64,000 nt of DNA, from assembly GCF_003114855.1 (NCBI RefSeq), contig NZ_BFBB01000003.1, positions 251,077 through 315,076 on the forward strand, given 5' to 3'. Of this stretch, positions 24,559 to 34,369 are shown piece by piece. A program made the position numbers and the translations under genes. A model generated the notes under the pieces. That model saw nothing but the letters and a program-made list of their open reading frames with translations, was not told the origin of the DNA and ran no database searches. The stretch comes from Leptospira ryugenii. Its GTDB lineage: Bacteria > Spirochaetota > Leptospiria > Leptospirales > Leptospiraceae. The first letter of the stretch is position 1; each line of letters opens with the position of its first letter.

Positions 24559-27500
24559 TTATTTCCTCTTAGACCCTTTTTTTAACGTTAACTTTGATTC
24601 TTTCAATTCCTCTTCTGCAGATTCTTCCTTTTCATGCTCTTGGAATCGTCTCATTTCTTGGAGGAAGTATTCATTCAATTTTTGTTCTCTTTCTGCCTGT
24701 CTTTGCTCTTGTTTATTGGCCAATTTTACCAAATACTCAAAAGCTATCGGTAGTAAGAAGCGAGAAAGAATCGTCGCAACAAGAACTCCTCCCATTACAA
24801 CGGTCGCCAATGGTCTCTGCACTTCAGCACCTGCGGAAGAGGCAATCGCCATAGGCAAAAATCCAATGATGGCCACGAGTTCAGTAGTGGCCACAGCTCT
24901 CAAAGTGTATACAGCTGCCTCCACGACGGCTTTACTCGGGTCTTTGGTCACCTTTAATTGGTCTTTCAGAGCAGAAGCATAGACTACACCGTTTAACACA
25001 GAAATACCGGCCGCGGCAATGAATCCAACCCCTGCTGGAATAGAGAATGGCAATCCTCTGATGACAAGTGAAAGTATCCCACCCGAGAGAGAAAGAGGAA
25101 CTAACATAAAAACGCCAAGTGCATAATATACGCTACCAAAAGCAATAAAGAGCATTGCAAAGATAATGCCAGCGGCAATGGGGATCACAATTCCCAACCT
25201 CGCCTTTGCTCTGGTAAAGTTCTCAAACTGACCACCCCAATCTACATAATAGCCTTCGGGTAGATCCTTTTCGATTTGGTCGGTGGCAGCCATAACTTCA
25301 TTTACAAATCCGATCATGTCTCGCCCTCGGACGTTCACCTCTACCAGGATCCTTCGTTTGAGTCCTTCATGATACAAAGCGGCTGGACCCTCCGACATCG
25401 TAATATCCGTTACCTGGCCAAGAGGCACTGTTCCACCTAATTCTGTCATAACGGGAACATTTTCTATGACATCGATATCTCTGACATCGGCATCTAACCT
25501 TACAATCAAATCGAAACGTTTGTAGCCCTCATACACCTTTCCTGCATTGACACCTACACGTAATGTTTCTATGGTTGTGAGTACCTCTTCGGCTCTCACT
25601 CCATAACGAGACATTTTTTGTCGGTTCATTTTAACTTCTAAGAGAGGGAGGCCGAGCAATTTTTGAACCCTTAAATCTCCCGCCCCTTTGATCTTTTTGA
25701 TTTTGGAAGCATAATTGTCAGCAATCGATTTTAAGGTAAGGATATCATCTCCGTATATTTTTATCACGATATCAGCTTTCGAACCAGATAAAAGTGCATT
25801 CACCCGATTCTCAATAGGTTGCGACAAACTGATATAAGACGAGGGAACTTGTTCGTTGATTTCCTTTTTCATAATCTCCATGAGAGACTCGCGGTCCTTC
25901 ACGGTGACCCACTCTTTTTTGGGTTTGAGTTTCACCATGGATTCGCCCTCTTCCGAACCGATTGGCTCAGCTGCTGACTCTCCCCTACCTTGCTTTGATA
26001 CAACTGATGTAACCTCTGGGAGTTTTAAAAGTACTTTCTCAATTTCTAAGTTTAAATCCCTGGAATGGTTAATGGCTGTGGAAGGTAGTCGTTTGATATC
26101 TACGGCAATTTCGCCCTCATCAATTCTTGGCAAAAACTCAGAACCCAAAGTACCACCTAATAGGAGTGATACGAAAACCAGGACCACCCCTGCAATAGCA
26201 AACTCTTTTTTGAATCGCATTCCATAAGTTAGGACCTCAGAATATTTGTGTTGGAACTTCTCCCAAAATTCAGATTCATGTAAGAGCGGTTTTTTGTATA
26301 TCAAGGTCATAAGAGCCGGGAATGTGGTGATAGAATAGAGCAGAGCTGCACCCAAAGCAAAGGCAACGGTGATCGCCATGGGACGAAACATCCTTCCTTC
26401 TACACCTTCAAGGGTCATAAGCGGTAAGTAGACTAAAAGGATGATACCGACACTAAATGCAGAGGCTCTCACTACCTTCATACAAGATTCTGTTATCACA
26501 TCTTCTATGCCATCTTCCATATCTTGGGCGGAAGTTTTTGAGAGCAGAAAGTTTTTACGTATCAGAAATCCATGCAAGGTGGACTCAAGCATCACAATCG
26601 AACCATCCACTAACAATCCAAAGTCCAAAGCTCCCAATGACATCAAGTTCCCAACGATGCCAAAAGCATTCATTAGAATAGTGGCAATGAGCATAGAAAC
26701 TGGGATGGCGAGGGCTACGGCAATAGCGCCTTTAACTGTGCCCAAGGTTAAAATAAGGCAAGCTAGTACTATGATAGCCGCCTCAACTAAATTTGTGAAA
26801 ACGGTGCTTAGTGTTCGTCCAATGAATTCCGATCTATCATAATAAACTTCGATCTTCATTCCTTTGGGAAGCCTTGCCTCAATCTCTTTCATTTTCTCTT
26901 TCACCCGAGAGACCACTTCAAGTGAATTGCTACCCATGAGCATCATCGCTGTTCCACTTACGACTTCTCGTTTTCCATTCTTAGTCGCTAGACCAAAACG
27001 AAGAGCTGGACCTGTCTCTACTTTTGCAATCTGTCCGAGAGTAAGTGGAATACCATCTTTCGAGGTACGCACCGAGAGTTGGCTAATGTCCTCTACCGAC
27101 TTAAATTGACTCTCTCCTCGGATAACAAACTGTTCCTCACCTTTTTGGATATACCCACCACCTAAATTGATGTTAGCTCCTTCTAAGGCTTCTGTTATAT
27201 GAGAAAGAGTGAGATTTAGAGATTGTAATCTTCTTGGGTCAATTTTGATTTGGAATTGTTTGACATCCCCACCCACTACGTTGACATCAATGATTCCCTT
27301 AACAGAGCGAAGCTGCCTTGCAACCTCCCATTCCATTGTGATTCTAAGCTCTTCGGGAGTATGGGTTTCAGAAACAAGAGCAAATTCGTAAATATCTCCT
27401 AAACCCGTGGAAATAGGAGAAAGTTCTGGTCGGCCATAGGATTTTGGGATAAAGTTCTCTGCCTGTTTGAGCCTTTCGTTGACCAATTGGCGAGCGAAGT

Positions 27501-27810
27501 AGATATCAGTTCCATCTTCAAAAATGACAGTAACGGAACTAACTCCCGTCCGTGAAATAGATCGGATTTCCGTGACTTTGGGCATTCCATTAAATTCCAA
27601 CTCGATTGGATAGGTAATGAACTGTTCAACTTCGAGGGGAGAAAGACCAGGCACGGAAGTCACTGCTGATACTTGCACGTTCGTAACGTCTGGAATCGCA
27701 TCTATCGAGAGGTGCATCGCATTGTAAAACCCTACTATGGTCAAAACAGCGGTGACAACAAGGACTGTGCCTCGATTTTGTATGGAATACTGAATGATTT
27801 TTTCTAACAT
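24559..27810 (-). CDS. czcA: heavy-metal RND efflux pump (CzcA/CusA family)
   Basis: A 1083-aa proton-driven inner-membrane trimeric pump of the HME-RND class, with 12 membrane segments in two halves separated by large periplasmic loops. TM4 carries the acidic relay in [14 protein letters not shown], the arrangement seen in divalent-cation (Co/Zn/Cd) pumps; substrate is inferred, not shown. The first periplasmic motif region ([24 protein letters not shown]) is intact. The C-terminus has an extra charged coiled tail of about 50 residues ([18 protein letters not shown]...). First of the pump genes, 66 bases after a small exported protein. Confidence 0.92.
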   Translation of the reverse strand: MLEKIIQYSIQNRGTVLVVTAVLTIVGFYNAMHLSIDAIPDVTNVQVSAVTSVPGLSPLEVEQFITYPIELEFNGMPKVTEIRSISRTGVSSVTVIFEDGTDIYFARQLVNERLKQAENFIPKSYGRPELSPISTGLGDIYEFALVSETHTPEELRITMEWEVARQLRSVKGIIDVNVVGGDVKQFQIKIDPRRLQSLNLTLSHITEALEGANINLGGGYIQKGEEQFVIRGESQFKSVEDISQLSVRTSKDGIPLTLGQIAKVETGPALRFGLATKNGKREVVSGTAMMLMGSNSLEVVSRVKEKMKEIEARLPKGMKIEVYYDRSEFIGRTLSTVFTNLVEAAIIVLACLILTLGTVKGAIAVALAIPVSMLIATILMNAFGIVGNLMSLGALDFGLLVDGSIVMLESTLHGFLIRKNFLLSKTSAQDMEDGIEDVITESCMKVVRASAFSVGIILLVYLPLMTLEGVEGRMFRPMAITVAFALGAALLYSITTFPALMTLIYKKPLLHESEFWEKFQHKYSEVLTYGMRFKKEFAIAGVVLVFVSLLLGGTLGSEFLPRIDEGEIAVDIKRLPSTAINHSRDLNLEIEKVLLKLPEVTSVVSKQGRGESAAEPIGSEEGESMVKLKPKKEWVTVKDRESLMEIMKKEINEQVPSSYISLSQPIENRVNALLSGSKADIVIKIYGDDILTLKSIADNYASKIKKIKGAGDLRVQKLLGLPLLEVKMNRQKMSRYGVRAEEVLTTIETLRVGVNAGKVYEGYKRFDLIVRLDADVRDIDVIENVPVMTELGGTVPLGQVTDITMSEGPAALYHEGLKRRILVEVNVRGRDMIGFVNEVMAATDQIEKDLPEGYYVDWGGQFENFTRAKARLGIVIPIAAGIIFAMLFIAFGSVYYALGVFMLVPLSLSGGILSLVIRGLPFSIPAGVGFIAAAGISVLNGVVYASALKDQLKVTKDPSKAVVEAAVYTLRAVATTELVAIIGFLPMAIASSAGAEVQRPLATVVMGGVLVATILSRFLLPIAFEYLVKLANKQEQRQAEREQKLNEYFLQEMRRFQEHEKEESAEEELKESKLTLKKGSKRK

Positions 27811-27876
27811 GAATACAAATACCTTTGGGGAAATTAGGACGTGCGAGAATCACTCTCTCGCAAAAGACTGCAAAAA

Positions 27877-28203
27877 TCAGACCAAAGATGGTGGAGGAAG
27901 GCTCAAGAACCGAACAGGGAGTAAAAAAAAGACAATCCGATCAGAATCCTCTCTCTCCCATGTTTCTTTTTGGTTTTTGGTGTTCGCAAGCAGTGAGGTC
28001 TCGTTCTCAAGAACAAACAGGACCGGGTTTTGTTTTTTAAGAGAAACATTGCTGAGACGTGTCGTCTCTTCCAGTTCATAGGATTGGTATTGGTGGCTTA
28101 GGTCTTCAATCGGAGAGACAAATCGATCGTCTACCGCGTTCCAATTGATACAAATGGAAAGCACAAGTAAAAGAGCAGTTTGTAAGATTCTACTAGCCTT
28201 CAA
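27877..28203 (-). CDS. small exported protein upstream of the RND pump
   Basis: 108 aa from TTG 28203 with AGAAGG upstream. The first 23 residues form a convincing signal peptide (ILQTALLLVLSICINWNA). The remainder is acidic and hydrophilic, ending in a hydrophobic, Pro-rich tail (FFLLPVRFLSLPPP). No metal-binding His or Cys cluster is seen. Its position ahead of czcA suggests an accessory periplasmic component. It could also be spurious, but the signal peptide and reading context favour a real gene. Confidence 0.5.
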   Translation of the reverse strand: MKASRILQTALLLVLSICINWNAVDDRFVSPIEDLSHQYQSYELEETTRLSNVSLKKQNPVLFVLENETSLLANTKNQKETWEREDSDRIVFFLLPVRFLSLPPPSLV

Positions 28204-28346
28204 AAAAGAACACCTTCTTCCAATCTGAGGAGGGAACAGCTAGCTTCAACAGGAAAATTAAAATCCTGAACTTTTTTCCGAAATCTTTTCTAATGAAAAG
28301 GGAACGAAGTTGCCAAAGAATCGGGAACCTCGAATCTATCCCCAGT

Positions 28347-28667
28347 ATGAAAGATGAATCAGTAGACACCATCATCAACGACGACATCAGCTTCCGTGGT
28401 ACACTCTCGTTCAACCAGACACTAAAGATCAAAGGCCAGTTCAAAGGCACCATTTCATCTCCGGGAAGGTTGATCATCGATGAAACCGGCGATGTGGAAG
28501 CCGATGTAGAAGTAGGAAGTTTACTCGTGTTAGGAAATTTGAAAGGCAATGTGGATGCCAAAGAAAGAGTAGAATTGAAGAAACCTGGCAAGGTGGTTGG
28601 TGACATCAAATCTCCAGGCCTTGAAGTGGAATTTGGTTCCAAAATCATAGGTAATTGCATTATGTAA
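28347..28667 (+). CDS. bactofilin
   Basis: A 106-aa polymer-forming cytoskeletal protein. From residue 10 the sequence shows the right-handed beta-helix repeat pattern with hydrophobic strands every 5-6 residues (LSFNQTLKIKGQFKGTIS; GRLIIDETGDVEADVEVG; LLVLGNLKGNV). The ATG at 28347 is chosen because the conserved region starts right after it; an upstream ATG at 28293 would add 18 atypical residues. Bactofilins scaffold cell-wall enzymes and affect helical shape in spirochaetes. It overlaps the recJ start by 13 bases. Confidence 0.85.
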   Translation: MKDESVDTIINDDISFRGTLSFNQTLKIKGQFKGTISSPGRLIIDETGDVEADVEVGSLLVLGNLKGNVDAKERVELKKPGKVVGDIKSPGLEVEFGSKIIGNCIM

Positions 28668-30571
28668 AACGGGTTCTTTTTGGACCCACTCCCACCCAAA
28701 TCCGTTCCGAAGTCAAAAGCAAACGCCCGATCTTACGCTATCTAGTGGATCGCAGAGAGGCGCTTCGGGACTTGTCTGCCCATGAATTTCTGGCTTCCCA
28801 CATTTCCTTTTTACACTCCCCTTTTTCTTTGCCTGACCTGCTAGCAAGTGTTCAATTGCTGTTTGAGGCACAACAAAACGGCGCCAAGATCTTATTGTAT
28901 GGAGATAGAGATTCTGATGGTGTTTCTTCTAGTTGTTTGTTAGGTTATTTCTTACGATTGCATCCCGACTTTCGTTCTACCTCTATCGAAATCCTCACCT
29001 CCTCCGATAGTGATCCGTATGGTCTCTCGAAAGAAGCAATCCAAAAGATCAAAAAGGCTTCGCCTGACCTTTTGGTGTGTTTGGACTTTGGATCATCACA
29101 AGCAGATGAAATTGAGTCTTTAACCCAAACGGGGGTTAAGGTCATTGTTTTAGACCACCATGAAATCCCTGCCCGCATCCCTAAAGGCTGTCTACTCGTA
29201 AACCCCCGGAGATTGGACTCAATGTATCCGGAAAAAAAAATCTGTACATCCGTCCTATCCTTCAAATTGGTGATAGCTCTACTCTTTTACAAAAGTGCAG
29301 AATTTAACAAAGTATATGTGAAAAAAACAGAATCAGGAGAGATTTACTTTCAAAATGGTTTGATGGTATTGGCTAAGCCAGAGAAGAGCGAAGTTTTCCC
29401 CTTCCCTGATTTGGATATGTATGATGCAAAATCTTTCCCCCAAGGTGAGGAAAGGCTACTCTTTTACCACCAATGCAAACAAATCCCAAATTTTGAAGAA
29501 TTACTAATGGAGGAGATAGATCTAGCAGGCATTGGAACAATTACCGATATGATGCCACTTACTGGTGAAAATCGAATGATCGTTAAACTGGCAGTAAAGG
29601 CCCTCCAGGACTATTGGAATCCACAAATTTCCAAAAAAAGAATCGGAACAAAAGCTCTCCTGCAAGAACTGCAACTCAATGAAATTAGCCCCAAAGATCT
29701 GGGATGGACCATAGGCCCTGTTTTAAATGCCGCAGGACGTATGGGAAAGACGGAGGAGGCAGTCAAATTGCTGTTAAGTGAAGATTCGACCTTTGCCAAA
29801 GAAAAAGCAAAAGACCTTGTAAAAATCAACTCTGAGCGAAAAGAAAGAACAGCTCGGAATTTGGATCGGATGCAAAGGTATTTTGCGAGAAAGCCAGAAA
29901 GGCTAACAAAACCAGTGTTATACTGTTATGAACCGGATATGGAACCTGGAGTGTCTGGTATTGTTGCCACCAAAATGGTGCAGGACTTCAAAAAAGTTGC
30001 AGTGTTTGTGACACCTGACCATGGCGAAGCGAGAGGCTCTATCAGAGCCTATGACAAAGAAAACGTTCTCAAATTATTGGAGTCACTTTCCGATCATTTT
30101 TTACATTTTGGTGGCCACCCTGAAGCTGCGGGGTTTTCCATTCGCCAAGAGAAACTACCAGATTTCGAAGAAGCGCTTTACAAAAGTGCGGAGACTGTCT
30201 TCCAAGAGGAGGTGCAGGCAGATTATGATATCTTCTCTGATATCTGCGTAGAAGCAAACGAGATCAATGATAAACTCTACAAAGAAATTATAGACCTTGC
30301 TCCGTTTGGCCAAGGAAATCCTGAAGTGAGACTTGCCTTACGATCGATTCGCCCTATGCATGTAAATCCCTTGAGTGGTGGAAAGCATATCAAATTTCAA
30401 GTATTAGGTGGAGGGTCCTTAAAATACATTGTATGGAATCGCGGCGTAGAATTCCAAGAGGCGATGTCGCAACTAGACCAAATGGATCTCGTTGGTTATC
30501 TCGAAAAAAATAACTTTCGAGGCCAAACCAGCCTACAGTTCATAGTAGAATGGTTTGGCAAAAGTGCATAA
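28655..30571 (+). CDS. recJ: single-stranded-DNA exonuclease RecJ
   Basis: A 638-aa DHH-family 5'-3' exonuclease of recombination and mismatch repair. The metal motifs are present: YGDRDSDGVSS near residue 87, CLDFGSS near 144 and VLDHHE near 167, with a later GENRMIV/NAAGRMGK segment. The DHHA1 motif GGHPEAAGFSI is near residue 485. A C-terminal OB-like domain closes the protein. The start is TTG 28655 inside the bactofilin end; no other in-frame start fits. About 60 aa longer than E. coli RecJ, mainly in the central region. Confidence 0.92.
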   Translation: MHYVKRVLFGPTPTQIRSEVKSKRPILRYLVDRREALRDLSAHEFLASHISFLHSPFSLPDLLASVQLLFEAQQNGAKILLYGDRDSDGVSSSCLLGYFLRLHPDFRSTSIEILTSSDSDPYGLSKEAIQKIKKASPDLLVCLDFGSSQADEIESLTQTGVKVIVLDHHEIPARIPKGCLLVNPRRLDSMYPEKKICTSVLSFKLVIALLFYKSAEFNKVYVKKTESGEIYFQNGLMVLAKPEKSEVFPFPDLDMYDAKSFPQGEERLLFYHQCKQIPNFEELLMEEIDLAGIGTITDMMPLTGENRMIVKLAVKALQDYWNPQISKKRIGTKALLQELQLNEISPKDLGWTIGPVLNAAGRMGKTEEAVKLLLSEDSTFAKEKAKDLVKINSERKERTARNLDRMQRYFARKPERLTKPVLYCYEPDMEPGVSGIVATKMVQDFKKVAVFVTPDHGEARGSIRAYDKENVLKLLESLSDHFLHFGGHPEAAGFSIRQEKLPDFEEALYKSAETVFQEEVQADYDIFSDICVEANEINDKLYKEIIDLAPFGQGNPEVRLALRSIRPMHVNPLSGGKHIKFQVLGGGSLKYIVWNRGVEFQEAMSQLDQMDLVGYLEKNNFRGQTSLQFIVEWFGKSA

Positions 30572-30584
30572 AACTATGTTTACT

Positions 30585-31115
30585 TTAGTGAACTAAAACT
30601 TTTGACTCATCCACGTAGACCGGCACCCAACCACTGTTATCTTTGAAATAACGCACAGCCTTGATTCTTTTTTTCTCATCTAGAGTAAACCAATGGTTTG
30701 TATTGGCAGGTATGGAAAGAAAGTCTCCCTTTGAAACATGAACTTCAAATTTCTCACCGCCAATGATGAAACCAAAAATACCAGATCCATCAATGATGTA
30801 GCGGACTTCCTCATCCGTATGGATATGAAGTTTATCAAATTTTGCCAAGACCTCATCAATCCCAGGGACCTCATCATGCAATACAACCAAGTCTCGCGCT
30901 TTATAACCATATTTCTTCTTTAGGTCTTCAAAGCGATATTCTAAGCTTGAGAGCACTTCTTCTTTTTCTGCATCATTTAGGCCTTTTTGCCCCAGGAGAG
31001 GAGAGATCCCCTCGGGGGTCGAAAAAGACTCATAATCAAGACCCTTTTCCTGGAGAAAAGTTCGGATTGCTTCCGCTCCTTCAATTGACTCTTGTTTGCG
31101 GATAACGACTGCCAT
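30585..31115 (-). CDS. mtnD: acireductone dioxygenase MtnD
   Basis: A 176-aa cupin-fold dioxygenase of methionine salvage, converting acireductone to 2-keto-4-methylthiobutyrate and formate (Fe form). The metal site is [16 protein letters not shown] (His, His, Glu) plus the distal His in PANTNHWF. The ATG at 31115 follows a strong GGAGGTG by 4 bases. The gene follows nuoN on the same strand but is separated by a 109-base structured leader, so it may be independently controlled. No other methionine-salvage gene is in the window. Confidence 0.93.
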   Translation of the reverse strand: MAVVIRKQESIEGAEAIRTFLQEKGLDYESFSTPEGISPLLGQKGLNDAEKEEVLSSLEYRFEDLKKKYGYKARDLVVLHDEVPGIDEVLAKFDKLHIHTDEEVRYIIDGSGIFGFIIGGEKFEVHVSKGDFLSIPANTNHWFTLDEKKRIKAVRYFKDNSGWVPVYVDESKVLVH

Positions 31116-31225
31116 GGACACCTCCTCTCGGATGTTTCCGAGGGTTTGGGAACCAAAGTCTGAAAGGAATTAACTTTGGCAAGCTTTGTTTCGTTATTGC
31201 GAAATAAAATCTGCTATAACGAAAC
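31116..31225 (-). promoter_or_regulatory. structured 5' leader of mtnD
   Basis: Three inverted repeats lie between the nuoN stop and the mtnD ATG: a perfect 10-base pair of arms at 31188-31197 and 31216-31225 (GTTTCGTTAT/ATAACGAAAC), 7-base arms at 31153-31159 and 31173-31179 (CCAAAGT/ACTTTGG), and a 6-bp, 4-base-loop hairpin at 31127-31142 (CTCGGA/TCCGAG) touching the Shine-Dalgarno. None has a T-run. Together they suggest a cis-regulatory leader or operator rather than a terminator. Confidence 0.45.
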
Positions 31226-32661
31226 TACACAAAGCTCATTGGCTGGAATACAAGGATTCCGAAGAGCAAAAAGGCCACTGAGATCCCGACGACCAGGCTA
31301 GTGGGAAAGTCCTTTTCCAAACCATCTAGATCCTCCAGAGCCTCTGCCTTCATGTAGGACTGAATGGTGATGTTCATGTAATAAAAGAAAGCAAGGGCAG
31401 AATTGGCAACGGCAGCAAAAAGCAAAAACCTATGGAAGAGAAGGTCCGACTCGGCAACTTTTTGGAGTAGGAAAAACTTAGACCAGAACCCAATGAGGGG
31501 AGGAAAACCGGCAAAAGACAAAAACAAGACAGATAGCGCAAAGGCAATGTAGGGTGAGTTTTGGCTGAGGGAAGAAATGGTTTTCAGTGTGATTTCGCGC
31601 TCCCCTGATTCCATATAGGAGAGTAAGGAGAATGCGGCGAGGTTCATCACGGCATAAGTTACCAAATAGTAAAGTGCCTCCAAATTGGCACCACAAGCGA
31701 TCCCGAGGGCAATGTAACCCGCATGGGAAATAGAAGAATAAGCCAAGATTCGCTTAAGGTTTGTTTGGCGGATAGCAACGAGGTTTCCCCAAGTCATCGA
31801 GAGGAAGGCTACAGCACCGACTAAGTGTTTCCAAATCTCGCCACCATTCCCACTGGGAATATGCTGGAATAAGACTAAAAGCAATCCCAAGGCACAGACC
31901 TTACCAGCGGAAGCCATAAAACCAGTAATCGGAGTTAAAGATCCTTCATAAACATCAGGTGTCCAAGCATGGAAAGGAACCAAAGCGGATTTAAAGAAAA
32001 TTCCAATCAAAAACAAACCAAAGCCTAGTTTGGCAAAATTGCTCTGAAATCCTGTCTGGAATAAACCATTTAACACACGGTCTACGTTTGTTGAACCAGA
32101 ACCCCCGTACAAAAAAGCAATGCCGAGCAACATAAATGCTGAGCTGAAGGCTCCTAACAAAAAGTACTTCATAGCAGATTCTAAGGAGCTTGCTGAATTG
32201 CGAGTCATACCAATGAGAATATAAAAACAGAGAGAAAAGATCTCCAGGCCGATGAAAATTACCATAAGATCGTAAGCTGTGGTAAAAAACATAAGACCAG
32301 TCAGACAAAAGAGAAGGAGTGCATAGAATTCGGGAAAGTGCGCCTGATTCTTACGGAAAGAATGGGGTACGATGAGCAGAGTGACAGCTGCGCAAAAGAG
32401 GTATAAGAAATTCAAATAACGAGTGAGTGGGCTAATAGAGACTTGAGAATAAAAATAATTCCCATAACCAGGGTTTTGCGTTAGATACCAAACAGAAAAT
32501 GTTGAAGCTAGGATAGCCAAAAATGTTAGTAACCACAAAACTCCAGTATCCTCTTTGTTCGGCAGTAGAAACTGCACGATGAGAAGGAACAAACCCATAC
32601 CTGCCAAAATGAGCATGGGCAAAATCGAAAATAAATCATTCACATTTGGGATATAAGACAT
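31225..32661 (-). CDS. nuoN: NADH-quinone oxidoreductase subunit N
   Basis: A 478-aa antiporter-like membrane subunit of complex I with about 14 transmembrane helices. The proton-channel motifs are visible: a Glu-containing FIGLEIFSLCFYIL helix, the PFHAWTPDVYEGSLTPITGFMAS segment and the KRILAYSSISHAGYI helix. It is the last nuo gene, adjacent to nuoM with no intervening base. An inverted repeat follows the stop. Confidence 0.95.
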   Translation of the reverse strand: MSYIPNVNDLFSILPMLILAGMGLFLLIVQFLLPNKEDTGVLWLLTFLAILASTFSVWYLTQNPGYGNYFYSQVSISPLTRYLNFLYLFCAAVTLLIVPHSFRKNQAHFPEFYALLLFCLTGLMFFTTAYDLMVIFIGLEIFSLCFYILIGMTRNSASSLESAMKYFLLGAFSSAFMLLGIAFLYGGSGSTNVDRVLNGLFQTGFQSNFAKLGFGLFLIGIFFKSALVPFHAWTPDVYEGSLTPITGFMASAGKVCALGLLLVLFQHIPSGNGGEIWKHLVGAVAFLSMTWGNLVAIRQTNLKRILAYSSISHAGYIALGIACGANLEALYYLVTYAVMNLAAFSLLSYMESGEREITLKTISSLSQNSPYIAFALSVLFLSFAGFPPLIGFWSKFFLLQKVAESDLLFHRFLLFAAVANSALAFFYYMNITIQSYMKAEALEDLDGLEKDFPTSLVVGISVAFLLFGILVFQPMSFV

Positions 32662-34368
32662 TTACTTGGTATCCTTTTCTATGGATTCTATCGAATCATG
32701 TGTTCCACTCTCATCAGGAGCAACTTTCAAAAGTGGGGATTTTAAATTGGGGAGAGCAAATCGGGAACTGTAGACACCTAATCTTTCTTCGTAGGTTCCA
32801 AGGCTTTGCCCCAAACTCTTGTAATCTGGAAATGTGCGATTGAAGGAAAGTCCAATCTGGTCTTTAGGAGGATTCACCCTTTCCTGAATTGCTTTCTCAG
32901 AAGCTGAATTCAAAATCACAAGAGCAGATGGTTTCAAAAGATCCAATAGAGGTTTAGGATAGAGACCTATCCAAAAAATGAGAACCACTAGGGGAACTAA
33001 AAATCCTATCTCTCGGAAACTGAGATCCGTATAGGGCTTTGCTTGGATGGTTTTGCTTGGTCCAAATAAAAAACGCTTCACAAACCATAGTAGATACAAG
33101 GCAGCAAAGACAACTCCAGTTGTTGCGATACCAGTGATCCATGGATTGCCTTTCATACTCCCAATGAGAATTAAAAACTCACCAACAAATCCATTCGTCC
33201 CAGGCAATCCTACTGAGGATATCACTGCAAGGAAGAAAAACGTGGAAAACACTGGCATCTGGCGGATCAGCCCACCAAATTCATCGATGTCGCGTGTCCT
33301 TGCTCTCTCGTAAATCATTCCAATCAGTAAAAAGAGCATACCTGTTGAAATGCCATGAGAAATCATTTGCAGCATAGCTCCCACTACACCTTCTTCTGTG
33401 AAAGAAAATACACCTAACATTACAAAGCCCATGTGGGATAGTGAGCTATAGGCGACAATACGTTTGATGTCTTTTTGCACTAATGCGGCCATAGCACCGT
33501 AAACGATACCAATCACAGCTAAAACCTGAAATAGGTCTCTTGTCTCCAAGCTTATGATAGGGAAAAAGGGAATGCAGAATCGCAAAAAACCATAGGCACC
33601 TATTTTCAGTAAAACCCCTGCTAAGTCCACCGAACCAACCGTAGGCGCTTGTGTATGCACATCCGGCATCCAGGTGTGGAAAGGAAACATAGGAATTTTA
33701 ATGGCAAAGGCCAGGGCAAAAGAAAAAAACAAAAGGATTTGTAGAGAGGGGCTAATATTGGATAAATCCATAGTTGCCAAGGATTCAATTGTAGTTTTGC
33801 CGGTTTTAAAGTAAAGAGTGAGTATACCAGCTAACATAAACAAGGAACCAGCCATTGAATACAAAAAGTATTTCAATGCAGCGGTCGTTCTATCTTCGCC
33901 ACCCCATATCCCTATCATAAGCACCATAGGTAGCACCATCATTTCCCAGAAAACATAATAGAGCACCAAATTGGCTGCCGCGAATACCCCTAAGACAGAA
34001 GTTTCCAATACAAGCAGACAGATATGAAATTCTTTGATACGCCTTGGGATATTGGACCAAGAGGCAATGCTTGAAATAAAAAACAAAAAGGCAGTGAGGG
34101 CAAATAAACTCAAAGAAAGTCCATCTAAACCGACGTGATAATCAATGCTCAATTTACCAGAAACAATCCAATCAGGAATCCAATGCACAAACTGTAGGCT
34201 AGAATCGTTCACATCGTAAGCAAATAGGAGTCCTACCGAAAGAAGTGTCGTGACCCCAGAGGAGATCGCAGAGATGAGGATTACATTTCCCATTCTCTTT
34301 TGGAAAACGATCAATAGGGAGCTTAGAAGAGGGATGGCAAGTATGATAGAGATGATTTGAGAAGGCAC
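32662..34368 (-). CDS. nuoM: NADH-quinone oxidoreductase subunit M
   Basis: A 568-aa proton-pumping antiporter-like subunit. Conserved segments include GLDGLSLSLFALTAFL, YYVFWEMMVLPM (channel Glu), PFHTWMPDVHTQAP and KRIVAYSSLSHMGFVMLG. A C-terminal hydrophilic extension of about 80 residues past the last membrane helix (from about residue 485) is longer than usual. One base separates it from nuoL. Confidence 0.95.
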   Translation of the reverse strand: MPSQIISIILAIPLLSSLLIVFQKRMGNVILISAISSGVTTLLSVGLLFAYDVNDSSLQFVHWIPDWIVSGKLSIDYHVGLDGLSLSLFALTAFLFFISSIASWSNIPRRIKEFHICLLVLETSVLGVFAAANLVLYYVFWEMMVLPMVLMIGIWGGEDRTTAALKYFLYSMAGSLFMLAGILTLYFKTGKTTIESLATMDLSNISPSLQILLFFSFALAFAIKIPMFPFHTWMPDVHTQAPTVGSVDLAGVLLKIGAYGFLRFCIPFFPIISLETRDLFQVLAVIGIVYGAMAALVQKDIKRIVAYSSLSHMGFVMLGVFSFTEEGVVGAMLQMISHGISTGMLFLLIGMIYERARTRDIDEFGGLIRQMPVFSTFFFLAVISSVGLPGTNGFVGEFLILIGSMKGNPWITGIATTGVVFAALYLLWFVKRFLFGPSKTIQAKPYTDLSFREIGFLVPLVVLIFWIGLYPKPLLDLLKPSALVILNSASEKAIQERVNPPKDQIGLSFNRTFPDYKSLGQSLGTYEERLGVYSSRFALPNLKSPLLKVAPDESGTHDSIESIEKDTK

Positions 34369-34369
34369 C

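Noticed and set aside
28193..28699. 168-codon minus-strand frame opposite the bactofilin gene
   Set aside because: Composition is low in charged helices and rich in Ser/Pro/Thr, as expected for the antisense of beta-helix repeats; the plus-strand bactofilin is clearly real.
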